This document shows, piece after piece, positions 15,177-24,233 of a stretch of 64,000 nt of DNA. Origin of the DNA: an uncultured Porphyromonas sp. Lineage in GTDB: Bacteria; Bacteroidota; Bacteroidia; Bacteroidales; Porphyromonadaceae. Both the position numbers and the translations under genes were made by a program. The notes under the pieces are model-generated. The model made no database searches. It was not told the origin of the DNA and was given only the letters and a program-made list of their open reading frames with translations. Each line of letters opens with the position of its first letter. The stretch's first letter is position 1. Location of the stretch: positions 1 through 64,000 of the forward strand of contig CAJPPK010000004.1 of assembly GCA_905372565.1 (NCBI GenBank), read 5' to 3'.

Positions 15177-15653
15177 ATGGCTGTAACTAAGATTCGTAAG
15201 TTATCCAGCATGACTTTATTAGTCCTCACGGCTCTTAGCGTCATCATCTTCTTGGTGTTCTTCCTTGGAGGTTCAACCGTCGATGCTAAGAATAACACGG
15301 ACTATAAGTTCACGGGTCTCTTACTCTTTTGGGGATATTTCCTCTTCTGCGCTACCACGGTAGCTGCGCTCTTCTTCGCTGGTCGTAGTCTTCTTACAGA
15401 CAAGTCGAAGGATAAGGTCGCTAGCCGAGCTGGTATGATCGCAGTCTGTGTCCTCCTCGTTTCTCTTGTCCTTGGTTACCTCATCGGTAGCGGTGATGCT
15501 ATCAAGGGTCTCAACGAAGCGTCTCAGACCTACAATACCAGTGGCTGGCTTAAGGTCACGGATATGTGGCTCTACTCCACCTATGTCCTCTTTATAGCTA
15601 CCGTCGGCGCTGTCGTCTGGGGCGGACTATCCTCTCGCCTGCTGAAGAAGTAG
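15177..15653 (+). CDS. conserved membrane protein of the ExbB/ExbD operon
   Basis: A 158-residue inner-membrane protein with about four hydrophobic segments (residues about 11-30, 42-65, 82-100 and 132-152) and no enzyme motif. I do not recognise a named family. Its position between exbB and the first exbD, 24 bases after exbB and 38 before exbD, suggests an accessory part of the energy-transducing complex. The same gene order is familiar from other Bacteroidales, but its role is not established. Confidence 0.75.
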   Translation: MAVTKIRKLSSMTLLVLTALSVIIFLVFFLGGSTVDAKNNTDYKFTGLLLFWGYFLFCATTVAALFFAGRSLLTDKSKDKVASRAGMIAVCVLLVSLVLGYLIGSGDAIKGLNEASQTYNTSGWLKVTDMWLYSTYVLFIATVGAVVWGGLSSRLLKK

Positions 15654-15691
15654 TACGGAGTAATCAATCATGAAATAAAGCAGAAAGCATT

Positions 15692-16303
15692 ATGGCTAAC
15701 AAAAGAAAGACTCCTGGTATCAACGGATCGTCCTCGGCCGATATCGCTTTTATGTTGCTTATCTTCTTCTTGGTTACTACCTCTATGGATACGGACAAGG
15801 GCTTGAAGCGACGTCTGCCGCCAATGGCTCCTAAGCAAGAAAAGCAGCAAGAGGTAGAGATCAATGACCGCAATATCATGCGTCTCTTGGTCAACCGTGC
15901 TGACGAGATCGTGATCTCACGTAAGGATGCTGCTGGTATCGACCAGCTCATCCCCGTGAAGCTCGAAGATCTAAAGGACTATGCTGTCGAGTTCATCATG
16001 AACCCCGATAACAAGCCTTTCCTTCCCGAGCGCGAACAGCGTGATATCCCTGGTCTCGGTGCTCGCACCGTCATTACCACGGGTTACGCTATCTCGATCA
16101 AGAACGAAGTCGAGACCAGCTACCAGCAGTATGTGAATGTGCAGAACGAACTCATCAAGGCTTATAATGAAGTCTGGAATCTGTTCGCTAAGCAGAACTT
16201 TGGTAAGGACTTCGAAGCTCTCTCTCCCTCTGAAAAGAAGGCCGTGAGCGAAGCCTATCCAATGCACATCTCTGAAATGGCGCTCTCTAACCTCGCTAAG
16301 TAA
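15692..16303 (+). CDS. exbD: ExbD/TolR-family protein (first copy)
   Basis: A 203-residue protein with a short cytoplasmic N-terminus, one membrane helix (about residues 15-30, SADIAFMLLIFFLVTTSMDT) and a periplasmic domain. Asp14 in SADIAFMLLIFF corresponds to the proton-carrying aspartate of ExbD. The periplasmic part is longer than in E. coli ExbD (about 140 residues) and has an extra helical insertion around residues 120-180 (ETSYQQYVNVQNELIKAYNE). It is the third gene of the exbB operon. Confidence 0.88.
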   Translation: MANKRKTPGINGSSSADIAFMLLIFFLVTTSMDTDKGLKRRLPPMAPKQEKQQEVEINDRNIMRLLVNRADEIVISRKDAAGIDQLIPVKLEDLKDYAVEFIMNPDNKPFLPEREQRDIPGLGARTVITTGYAISIKNEVETSYQQYVNVQNELIKAYNEVWNLFAKQNFGKDFEALSPSEKKAVSEAYPMHISEMALSNLAK

Positions 16304-16315
16304 GAAGTAAACGAC

Positions 16316-16798
16316 ATGGGTAAATTCAGTAAATCAGGTGGGCGCGAGATGCCCGAGCTTAATACCTCCTCGCTCCCTGACTTGGTCTTCGCCTTCCTCT
16401 TCTTCATCATGATGGTTACGACCATCCGTGAGGTTACGCCTAAGGTTGGTTTTAGTAACCTACCTACAGCTACCGAGCTGACCAAGCTTGAAGAGAAGTC
16501 GCTGGTGACCTTCGTCTATGTTGGGAAGCCTAACCGTGAGTATCAGGATATGTACGGTACCAACTCCGCTATCCAGCTCAATGACCAGGTAACCCAGAAT
16601 CCTACCGCTGTGTATAGCTACATCAAGCAAGCACAGACGAAGATCAAGGATGAGCGTCGTCCGCTCATGCAGGTCTCGCTCAAGGCGGATAAGGATACGA
16701 AGATGAACATCGTCTCCCAGATCAAGGAAGAGCTTCGTCGTGCAGATGCGCTTAACCTAAGCTACTCAGCACGTAATCGAGTGAACCATAATAACTAA
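16316..16798 (+). CDS. exbD: ExbD/TolR-family protein (second copy)
   Basis: A 160-residue second ExbD, 12 bases after the first. It has the usual layout: cytoplasmic N-terminus, helix at about 20-38 (LPDLVFAFLFFIMMVTTI) with a membrane-edge Asp in SLPDLVF, then a periplasmic domain. Two unequal ExbD subunits in one operon suggest a mixed ExbD dimer in the ExbB pentamer pore. No tonB gene follows; the operon ends at the terminator 16834-16884. Confidence 0.88.
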   Translation: MGKFSKSGGREMPELNTSSLPDLVFAFLFFIMMVTTIREVTPKVGFSNLPTATELTKLEEKSLVTFVYVGKPNREYQDMYGTNSAIQLNDQVTQNPTAVYSYIKQAQTKIKDERRPLMQVSLKADKDTKMNIVSQIKEELRRADALNLSYSARNRVNHNN

Positions 16799-16833
16799 TG
16801 TTCGCTCTTCCGTCCTAGGAATACACTCCACAG

Positions 16834-16888
16834 CGAGAGCCCTCAGCATCTATCCCTTCGGGGTACGGCGTCTGAGGGCTCTCGTTTC
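16834..16888 (+). terminator. exbB operon terminator
   Basis: A 13-bp stem (CGAGAGCCCTCAG 16834-16846 with 16872-16884) is followed by TTTC. Confidence 0.8.
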
Positions 16889-17045
16889 ATCTTCCCCACA
16901 CTAACTCGCCCGATAGTATAAGCTATGCGCATCTTGGGCTAGGCTTTAGGAGAGGCTATGGCATGGAAACCCTGAGCTTGATCTTATGGCAAGGCCTGCC
17001 TGAGGTGCGAAGAGCTAGCTCTCCTCTATTCTTTACACACAAACT

Positions 17046-20000
17046 ATGAAACGACTACTTACTCTGGCACTAGCTACCCTGGTGACGTCGTCTGCCTTAG
17101 CGGCTACAGACCCTGCTCGTCCGCTTTGGCTACGCCATCAGCAGATCAGCCCCGATGGCTCGCAGATCGCTTTCTGCTACCAAGGGGACATCTATACGGT
17201 ATCTGCCTCAGGGGGCTCTGCCTTCCGACTCACCTCCAACGCTGCCTACGATGGTACGCCTATATGGAGCCCCGATAGCAAGCGTATCGCTTTCTCTTCC
17301 GATCGTGAGGGGGGCAAGGATGTTTATCTGATCAATGCCGATGGCTCTGGCCTGCGTCGCTTGACCTATAATAGTGAGAAGGAACTCCCTGTTGCCTTCC
17401 TTGATAATGAGACGCTCCTCTTCCAGTCCTATATCATCCCTAGCATTAAGGACGGGATGTTCCCTTGGGATTGGTTCGTTCAGACCTATTCTCTTGATCT
17501 AGGTAAGCCTGTCGCTCGTCCTAAGCTCTATAGCACTTATCCCATGATCTCTCCCTCTCTTCGTGGAGGGGAATGGCTCTATACCGACGTGAAGGGCTAT
17601 GAGGATGTTTGGCGCAAGCACGCTGTCTCTCCTGTCACACGTGACATCTGGCTTCGTGATAAGGCGGATAAGCATACGAAGCTAACCTCCTTTGGTGGCG
17701 AGGATCGTAATGCGGTCTGGGATAACCAAGGGGGCTTCTATTATCTGAGTGAGCGAGGCGGTAGCTTCAATGTCTATCGTCGCTCCTCGACGGCACCTTC
17801 CTCAGAAGATCAGCAGATCACTTCTTTCTCGAAGAACCCCGTTCGCTTCCTCTCGATCTCATCCAATGGTACGCTATGCTATGGCTACGATGGGGAGATC
17901 TATACGCAGACGCCTGGGGGTGCTCCCAAGCGAGTTGAAGTCAAGCTCGTACGTGATGACGAAGAGCCATCACTTATTCGCCAGACACTGCGCAGTGATC
18001 TCTCGACCTTTGCTGTAGCGCCAAGTAATAAGGAGGTCGCCTTCGTTATCCATGGGGACGTTTATGTCACAGCGACAGACTATGCTACGACGAAGCGTAT
18101 CACTGACACTCCCGAGCAGGAGCGTGACGTCGATGTAAGCCCCGATGGTCGTAAGATCGTCTATGCAGCTGAGCGTAATGGCGGGTGGAACATCTATATG
18201 ACAGAGCTCACGCGCAAGGATGATCCTCTCTTCTCCTACGCTCGTGATCTCAAGGAGACACAGCTGACGAAGAATAAGGAAGCCTCCTTCCAGCCGCTCT
18301 TCTCGCCTGATGGTACGAAGGTCGCCTATCTACGTGACCGTACAGGTATCTTCGTGCATGACCTGAAGACGGGCAAGGACTATCAGGTCTTGGACAAGAA
18401 GTACAATTACTCCTATGTCGATGGAGACCTCTCCTACACCTGGAGTCCCGATAGCAAATGGATCTTGACCGACTACCTTGGGGTTAGCGGATGGAACCAC
18501 ACCGACTGCGCTCTGGTCAAGGCTGACGGCTCTGGAGAGGTGATTAACCTCACGGAGAGTGGTTACATTGATAGCCATGGGAAGTTTGCTTTCGGAGGTA
18601 AGGCGGTGCTCTTCTCCTCAGACCGAGCAGGCTACCGCAGTCATGGTAGCTGGGGAGCTGAGAAGGACTACTATCTCCTCTTCCTCGATCGTCAGGCCTA
18701 CGAAGACTTCAAGCTCTCCAAGGAGGATCGTGAGCTGAATAAGGAGCTCAAGGAGGTAGCTCCTAAGCAGGATGCTCCTAAGACGACCGCTAAGGGGAAG
18801 AAGGGTAAAGCTGCTAAGAAGGCTGAGCCTGAGAAGAAGGAAGACAAGACCTTCGCTCCTGACTTCACCGATCTAGATGCTCGCACCGTCCGCCTGACAC
18901 GTGCTTCGGGTTCGCTCTCTGATGCAGCGATCACGGACGATGGATCGAAGCTCTACTATATCGCTAAGTACGAATCGACCTACGACCTCTGGGAGAAGGA
19001 TCTCCTTACCCAGACGACCAAGATGATTTCGTCAGATGTCGGTGGTGGCGGAGTGACGCTTGGTAAGGATGGTAAGACGGTCTACGTCGGGACACACAAC
19101 GGACTAAGCAAGCTCGATGGCGAGACGCTCAAGCCCATTTCCTTCGCAGCCGAGTTCAATCATCGTCCTATCGCTGAGCGTGCTTACATCCTCGACCATG
19201 CCTATCAGCTGATCAAGGAGAAGTTCTACGATGTCAATCTTCATGGTGTCGACTGGACCTACTACCGAGATACCTACAAGAAGTTCCTCCCCCATATCAG
19301 CAATGATGAGGATTTCGGTGAACTACTCAGTGAGCTCCTCGGAGAGCTGAATGCCTCTCACACGGGTGCACGCATCCATCCTTACCGCTATCCTGAGCAG
19401 ACGGGTTACTTCGGTGCTTACTATGATCTGTCGCACAAGGGCGATGGACTCAAGATCGAAGAGATCCTGCCTGGTGGACCACTCTCCCACTTCGGAGATA
19501 AGATCCATGCTGGGATGATCATCGAGAAGGTCGATGGTGAGACGATCGCTGCCGATAAGCCTGTAGAGCTTTACCTAAACGGCAAGGTCGGTAAGCGTAC
19601 GAGTGTCACTTTCTTCAATCCTAAAACCGGCCTACGCTTTGAGGAATTCCTCCGTCCTATTGGCCAAGGTGATCAAAAGGAACTCTTCTTCCGTCGCTGG
19701 GAGAAGCAGCGTAAGGCGCTAGTAGAGAAGCTCAGTGGCGGTAGGGTCGCCTATGTCGTCGTGCGAGCTATGAATACCTGGAGCTTCCGTTCGGCTTACA
19801 AGGAGCTACTCGGTAAGTATCGTAACTATGATGCCGTCATTGTCGACACGCGCTACAATGGTGGTGGCTGGCTTCACGAGGATCTTGCCTTCCTCCTTAG
19901 TGGTAAGCTCTATCAGCGCTTTACTCCCCGTGGACAGCACATCGGTGATGACCCCTTCATGCAGTGGACTAAGCCTAGCTGTGTGCTCGTCAGTGAGGGG

Positions 20001-20309
20001 AACTACAGTAATGGTCACGGCTTCCCCTGGGTATATAAGTACCTAGGACTAGGTAAGGTCATCGGTACGCCCATAGCTGGTACGATGACGGCTGTCTGGT
20101 GGGAGTCGCAGATCAATCCTTACGTTGTCTTCGGTTTGCCACAGACGACCTGCTCCGACCTCGATGGGAATCCGATGGAGAACCGTACCCTCCAGCCTGA
20201 TATCGAGATCTATAATACGCCAGCGGACTACGAATCTGGGTACGATGCTCAGCTTGTCCGTGCCGTAGAGGAGATGATGAAGACCATTGGCCCTAAGAAA
20301 ACCAAGTAA
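17046..20309 (+). CDS. exported tricorn-type S41 peptidase with beta-propeller
   Basis: A 1087-residue exported peptidase. A signal peptide (MKRLLTLALATLVTSSALAA) is followed by TolB/WD40-like propeller repeats (about 25-560; many SPDG/SPDSK turns), a Lys/Ala-rich insert (about 585-615), a second propeller segment, a PDZ domain (about 785-870) and a C-terminal S41 domain. Catalytic candidates by analogy with tricorn are Ser771-His772 in NASHTG, nucleophile Ser988 in NYSNGHGF, and a glutamate near Glu1054. It probably trims peptides in the periplasm, fitting an amino-acid-fermenting lifestyle. It is a single-gene unit. Confidence 0.88.
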   Translation: MKRLLTLALATLVTSSALAATDPARPLWLRHQQISPDGSQIAFCYQGDIYTVSASGGSAFRLTSNAAYDGTPIWSPDSKRIAFSSDREGGKDVYLINADGSGLRRLTYNSEKELPVAFLDNETLLFQSYIIPSIKDGMFPWDWFVQTYSLDLGKPVARPKLYSTYPMISPSLRGGEWLYTDVKGYEDVWRKHAVSPVTRDIWLRDKADKHTKLTSFGGEDRNAVWDNQGGFYYLSERGGSFNVYRRSSTAPSSEDQQITSFSKNPVRFLSISSNGTLCYGYDGEIYTQTPGGAPKRVEVKLVRDDEEPSLIRQTLRSDLSTFAVAPSNKEVAFVIHGDVYVTATDYATTKRITDTPEQERDVDVSPDGRKIVYAAERNGGWNIYMTELTRKDDPLFSYARDLKETQLTKNKEASFQPLFSPDGTKVAYLRDRTGIFVHDLKTGKDYQVLDKKYNYSYVDGDLSYTWSPDSKWILTDYLGVSGWNHTDCALVKADGSGEVINLTESGYIDSHGKFAFGGKAVLFSSDRAGYRSHGSWGAEKDYYLLFLDRQAYEDFKLSKEDRELNKELKEVAPKQDAPKTTAKGKKGKAAKKAEPEKKEDKTFAPDFTDLDARTVRLTRASGSLSDAAITDDGSKLYYIAKYESTYDLWEKDLLTQTTKMISSDVGGGGVTLGKDGKTVYVGTHNGLSKLDGETLKPISFAAEFNHRPIAERAYILDHAYQLIKEKFYDVNLHGVDWTYYRDTYKKFLPHISNDEDFGELLSELLGELNASHTGARIHPYRYPEQTGYFGAYYDLSHKGDGLKIEEILPGGPLSHFGDKIHAGMIIEKVDGETIAADKPVELYLNGKVGKRTSVTFFNPKTGLRFEEFLRPIGQGDQKELFFRRWEKQRKALVEKLSGGRVAYVVVRAMNTWSFRSAYKELLGKYRNYDAVIVDTRYNGGGWLHEDLAFLLSGKLYQRFTPRGQHIGDDPFMQWTKPSCVLVSEGNYSNGHGFPWVYKYLGLGKVIGTPIAGTMTAVWWESQINPYVVFGLPQTTCSDLDGNPMENRTLQPDIEIYNTPADYESGYDAQLVRAVEEMMKTIGPKKTK

Positions 20310-20338
20310 AAGGTCACTCTCCCTATTTACATAGATAG

Positions 20339-20376
20339 ATCCGCCCCGAAGCACCTAAGGATGCTTCGGGGCGGAT
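20339..20376 (+). terminator. terminator of the tricorn-type peptidase gene
   Basis: A 15-bp stem (arms from 20339 and to 20376, core CCGCCCCGAAGCA) is followed by GTTTTTAT. Confidence 0.85.
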
Positions 20377-20440
20377 GTTTTTATGTCTTGCTTCGTTCGC
20401 ATACACCTTATCTGATAGCGTAAGAGGCGAGGCAAATCGC

Positions 20441-20550
20441 AGGGGGTATCGTTGGCGCTCGTAGAGCTTGATCTTAGCCTTAGGAGAGGTATGGCTTTGC
20501 TTGGGGAGAGGTATGCCTCTTGATTAAGAAGGGTAGACCTTTTGGGGGAG
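20441..20550. repeat. 22-bp dyad array, copy A
   Basis: Five units of exactly 22 bp start at 20441, 20463, 20485, 20507 and 20529. The unit openings AGAGCTTGATC, AGAGGTATGGC, AGAGGTATGCC and AAGGGTAGACC are variants of one dyad close to AAGGTATACCTT. A tail with TTTTTAGTTAGGTGG follows at 20562-20576 and resembles the tail of copy D (near 44240). The array starts 65 bases after the terminator. The remaining bases to the promoter at 20767 are AT-rich with no gene seen. Confidence 0.75.
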
Positions 20551-20766
20551 GGCTTTCTGTGTTTTTAGTTAGGTGGATTAGGGCTTTTTAGCTGATTGGT
20601 GAGAGGCTTGAGAGGTGTGGGTAGGTGTTTTCTGAGGCCTTCGTGCACGGTTTGTATCTCGCTGATTTAGGGCATCACAGGCTTTGGCTAGAGTTACTTA
20701 GACTTAATTAAAATATTTAATATATATGACTGATATCTAATAAGTTTCTAAAGTTACTTTTTATCG

Positions 20767-20774
20767 TATCTTTG
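20767..20774 (+). promoter_or_regulatory. -7 box of the first SusC/SusD locus leader
   Basis: TATCTTTG after a strongly AT-rich stretch, with a near -33 TTTC at 20745-20748 (spacing 18). It is the only good TAnnTTTG upstream of the susC start at 21152, giving a leader of about 370 bases. Confidence 0.65.
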
Positions 20775-20802
20775 CCTTGTAGAACGTTAGGTTTAGGAAA
20801 GC

Positions 20803-20979
20803 ATGAATACAGCTAATGACACATGGATGAGTTTCCTTCAGTATGGAGGATACGTTCATTCGCAAGGCGTATGCTCGATGTCTCCCCAGTGCAGACAAGG
20901 CATGTCTTATAGCTATATGCTTACCTATGTTATGGGTCGAATGCGCTGGCATCGCCCTTTAGGTCTATTACCCAAGTAG
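20803..20979 (+). CDS. possible 58-residue leader peptide ORF
   Basis: An ATG at 20803, about 22 bases past the expected transcription start and behind AGGAAAG, opens 58 codons that end with TAG at 20977-20979. The peptide (starting MNTANDTWMSFLQYGG) is rich in Met and Tyr and matches no family I know. The stop codon lies inside the 5' arm of the hairpin at 20974-21030. It may be a regulatory leader peptide or an open frame by chance. Confidence 0.3.
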   Translation: MNTANDTWMSFLQYGGYVHSQGVCSMSPQCRQGMSYSYMLTYVMGRMRWHRPLGLLPK

Positions 20980-21036
20980 CCTCTAGTGACTATTCCCCAC
21001 CTCGGGGAGGCTCGTCACTAGAGGCTACTTAATTTT
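20974..21036 (+). terminator. terminator or attenuator in the susC leader
   Basis: A perfect 17-bp stem (AAGTAGCCTCTAGTGAC 20974-20990 with 21014-21030) and an inner CCCC/GGGG pairing are followed by AATTTTTG. It lies between the promoter at 20767 and susC at 21152, so operon expression needs read-through or a second promoter that I could not find. Confidence 0.75.
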
Positions 21037-21151
21037 TGCAGTCACTAAAACGGATTTTTCATTAGAAGAAGAACAACAACTCACACTCCCTGCTGGCTCA
21101 CCAGCGGTACAAAAAACGAAAGTATCTACATACCATTATTAAGTTTTTCAT

Positions 21152-24100
21152 ATGAAGAAAGTACTATTCCTACTCGTGTGCTTCTTCCTGACGATTGCTC
21201 AGGCAGTCGCTCAAGGTAAGACCATCACGGGGATTGTCACTGACGCTTCGACGAAAGAGCCGCTTCCCAGTGTAGCCGTCGTCGTTAAAGGTGTGTCTGG
21301 ACAAGGTGCGGTGACTGACCTCAATGGTAAGTTCGCCCTCAAGAACGTACGCCCAGGAGCGACACTAGTCTTCTCCTATATGGGCTACAAGAAGCAGGAA
21401 GTCGCTGTAGGCTCCCAGACTGTGATTAACGTAGCTCTAGATCCCGAAGCTAAGGAGCTGACGAGTGTCGTCGTGACGGCTCTCGGTATCAAGCGCTCAC
21501 AGAAGGCGCTGAGCTACAACGTCCAGGAAATCAAGAACGATGCTCTGACTACGGTCAAGGACGCTAACTTCATGAACAGCCTGAACGGTAAGGTCGCTGG
21601 GGTCAACATCCAGCGTAGCTCTGCTGGTGTCGGTGGTGGTACGCGTGTCGTCATGCGTGGTAATAAGTCCATCGCTGGTGACAATAATGTCCTCTACGTA
21701 GTCGACGGGGTGCCCATCGGTAACCAGCGTGACAAGGCAGTTGACGGTGCGGGCTTCGATTCTGGACGTACTTCCAGTGAAGGGATCTCTAACTTCAACC
21801 CCGAAGACATCGAGTCGATCAGTGTCTTGACTGGTCCTTCGGCTGCCGCTCTCTATGGTGCTTCTGCAGCTAACGGGGTCATCCTGATCAATACGAAGAA
21901 GGGTGCTGCAGGTCGCTTCCGTGCTTCCTTCTCTACATCTGCTGAGACGGCTCATCCTTTCATCCTACCAAGATTCCAGAATATCTACGGGGCTAAGCCT
22001 AATAGCCATTATTCATGGGGTGACAAGCTTGCTACGCCTTCTACGCATAACGTGAAGGACTTCTTCCAGACTGGGACGACCTTTAATAATGCCTTCAGCT
22101 TCTCTACGGGTACGGATAAGAATCAGACTTACTTCTCTGCCTCTGCTCTCAACTCGAAGGGTATCGTCCCCAATAACGCTTACCATCGTTACAATGCTTC
22201 GATCCGTAACACGGCGAAGTTCCTCAATGATAAGTTGACCCTCGACGTATCGGCTAGCTACATCCGTGACTATGCCAATAACATGGTCCCTTATGGTACC
22301 TACTTCAACCCTATCGTAGGTCTCTACCTCTATCCACGTAACCGTGACTTCGAGCAGGAGAAGATCTTCGAGCGCTATGATCAGACACGTGGTTACAGCA
22401 TGCAGTCTTGGTCTCCTGGTGACCTCGGTATGGATATTCAGAATCCTTACTGGATCGCTTACCGTAACCTCCGTCCTGAGGTGAAGGATCGCTATATGCT
22501 TTCAGGGTTGGTGAAGTATGATATCACTAAGGAACTGAATGTCGCTGCTCGTGCTCGTCTCGATAATACGCACAGCGAACGTGAAGACAAGCGCTATGCT
22601 TCCACGATCTCGACTTATGCTAAGCCTTATGGCTCCTATGCCTACTCTAATGGCTACTACAAGCAGAAGTATGGTGATATCATGGTGAACTATGCTGGCG
22701 AAATCGCTAAGGATCTTCGTCTGACAGCTAACGTCGGTACTTCTTTTGAGGAATACACCTCTATTAGCCACGGATATGGTGGAGACCTACTTCGCGTCCC
22801 CAATAAGTTCATCTTTCAGAATATCGATGCTACGAAGGCTTCTCCTTCTCAGGACGAGTCTCGCGACAATAACTTTGCGATCTTTGCTTCTACTGAACTC
22901 GCTTGGCGCAATGCTCTCTATCTGACGATCACTGGTCGTACGGATAAGCCTTCTAAGCTTGTCAATAGCGCAGACCCCTGGATCTTCTATCCATCTATCG
23001 GTCTTTCTGCCATCGTCACTGAGCTGATCGGCGAAGATGCTAAGGATGCTGTACGTCCTTACCTCAGCTTCTTGAAGGTCCGTGGATCTTACACGGAAGT
23101 AGGTTCGCCAATTCCTTTTGCTGGTTTGACTCCTGGTACGGAGACGCGTAAGCTCAAGGGCGGTAAGGTAGAGCCATTCGACTACTATCCTATCTCTAAC
23201 CTCAAGGCAGAGCGTACTCGTTCGTATGAACTTGGTATTGACTCTCGTTGGTTCGGCGGTGCTCTTTCATTCGCAGCTACGATCTATCAGTCGAATACTT
23301 ACAACCAGCTTCTTCCTACCGATCTTGATGCAAGTACTGGTTACAAGAAACTGTATGTTCAGGCTGGTAATGTCCGCAACCGCGGTATCGAAATGACCCT
23401 CGGCTTCAATAAGAAGTTTGGTGAATTCGAGTATGGTACCAACGTAACGGCAACGGCCAACCGCAATAAGATCATTAAGCTTGGTTCTGGCGTTTACAAT
23501 CCACTCACGAAGCAGACTTTTGACCTAACGGATCTTCAGATGGGTCGCTTCCGTCTGCGTGAAGGTGGTGAGATCGGTGATGTTTACGCTACGCAGGATC
23601 TCGAACGTCGCCCTGATGGGAAGCTCGTCTATCCCGATGGTCAGCAACTCAGAACCATGACGATTGAGCCTATGAAGCTTGGTTCGGTCAATGCTAAGTG
23701 GAACTTTGGTTGGAAGCATAATTTCGCGTTCAAGGGCTTTGACCTGAATGTCCTCTTCACTGCACGCCTTGGTGGTATCGTGATCTCTAAGACACAGGCT
23801 GAGCTAGACCGCTATGGAGTCTCTCAGGCTTCTGCAGATGCTCGTGCTCAGGGTAGCGTATCTATTGGACCAAACTTCAATGTTGATCCAGAGATCTACT
23901 ACACTGCTGTCTCTACGCTTGACTCCTACTATGTCTACTCGGCTACCAATGTTCGTCTGCAGGAGCTGAGCCTCTCCTACAGCCTGCCTAAGAACTTCCT
24001 CCAGAAGACCTTCCTAAGCAAGGCTATTCAGGGGGCTACCCTTTCGGTCTACGGCACGAACCTCGCCATGATCTATAACAAGGCACCTTATGACCCCGAG

Positions 24101-24196
24101 CTCACTGCCGGCACAGGTACCTTCGGTCAGGGATATGATAACTTCATGCTCCCCAGCCAGCGTACGATCGGTGCTAGTCTGAAGCTCCACTTCTAA
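21152..24196 (+). CDS. SusC/RagA-type TonB-linked outer-membrane transporter
   Basis: A 1014-residue outer-membrane channel that imports large nutrients with its SusD partner, powered by TonB-ExbBD. A signal peptide (residues 1-21, ending AVAQ) leads to a carboxypeptidase-regulatory-like domain (about 23-105). Then come the TonB-box region (SVVVTALGIKRSQKALSY), a full plug (LNGKVAGVNIQ, MRGNKSI, YVVDGVPIG, ALYGASAANGVILI) and a 22-strand barrel ending in Phe (GASLKLHF). The SusD gene follows after 37 bases. The downstream GH18 enzyme suggests glycan fragments as cargo. Confidence 0.94.
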   Translation: MKKVLFLLVCFFLTIAQAVAQGKTITGIVTDASTKEPLPSVAVVVKGVSGQGAVTDLNGKFALKNVRPGATLVFSYMGYKKQEVAVGSQTVINVALDPEAKELTSVVVTALGIKRSQKALSYNVQEIKNDALTTVKDANFMNSLNGKVAGVNIQRSSAGVGGGTRVVMRGNKSIAGDNNVLYVVDGVPIGNQRDKAVDGAGFDSGRTSSEGISNFNPEDIESISVLTGPSAAALYGASAANGVILINTKKGAAGRFRASFSTSAETAHPFILPRFQNIYGAKPNSHYSWGDKLATPSTHNVKDFFQTGTTFNNAFSFSTGTDKNQTYFSASALNSKGIVPNNAYHRYNASIRNTAKFLNDKLTLDVSASYIRDYANNMVPYGTYFNPIVGLYLYPRNRDFEQEKIFERYDQTRGYSMQSWSPGDLGMDIQNPYWIAYRNLRPEVKDRYMLSGLVKYDITKELNVAARARLDNTHSEREDKRYASTISTYAKPYGSYAYSNGYYKQKYGDIMVNYAGEIAKDLRLTANVGTSFEEYTSISHGYGGDLLRVPNKFIFQNIDATKASPSQDESRDNNFAIFASTELAWRNALYLTITGRTDKPSKLVNSADPWIFYPSIGLSAIVTELIGEDAKDAVRPYLSFLKVRGSYTEVGSPIPFAGLTPGTETRKLKGGKVEPFDYYPISNLKAERTRSYELGIDSRWFGGALSFAATIYQSNTYNQLLPTDLDASTGYKKLYVQAGNVRNRGIEMTLGFNKKFGEFEYGTNVTATANRNKIIKLGSGVYNPLTKQTFDLTDLQMGRFRLREGGEIGDVYATQDLERRPDGKLVYPDGQQLRTMTIEPMKLGSVNAKWNFGWKHNFAFKGFDLNVLFTARLGGIVISKTQAELDRYGVSQASADARAQGSVSIGPNFNVDPEIYYTAVSTLDSYYVYSATNVRLQELSLSYSLPKNFLQKTFLSKAIQGATLSVYGTNLAMIYNKAPYDPELTAGTGTFGQGYDNFMLPSQRTIGASLKLHF

Positions 24197-24233
24197 GCCG
24201 TCCGTGTACATCTTAATGAAAGAACACAGCTCT

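Noticed and set aside
16919..17022. Further copy of the 22-bp dyad array before the tricorn-type gene
   Set aside because: Similar words occur (TAAGCTATGCG, AGAGGCTATGG, AGAGCTAGCTC), but spacings of 32, 22 and 17-21 bp do not hold a register.
20761..20952. 63-residue minus-strand frame in the susC leader
   Set aside because: Covers the promoter region and has no start signals or recognisable features.
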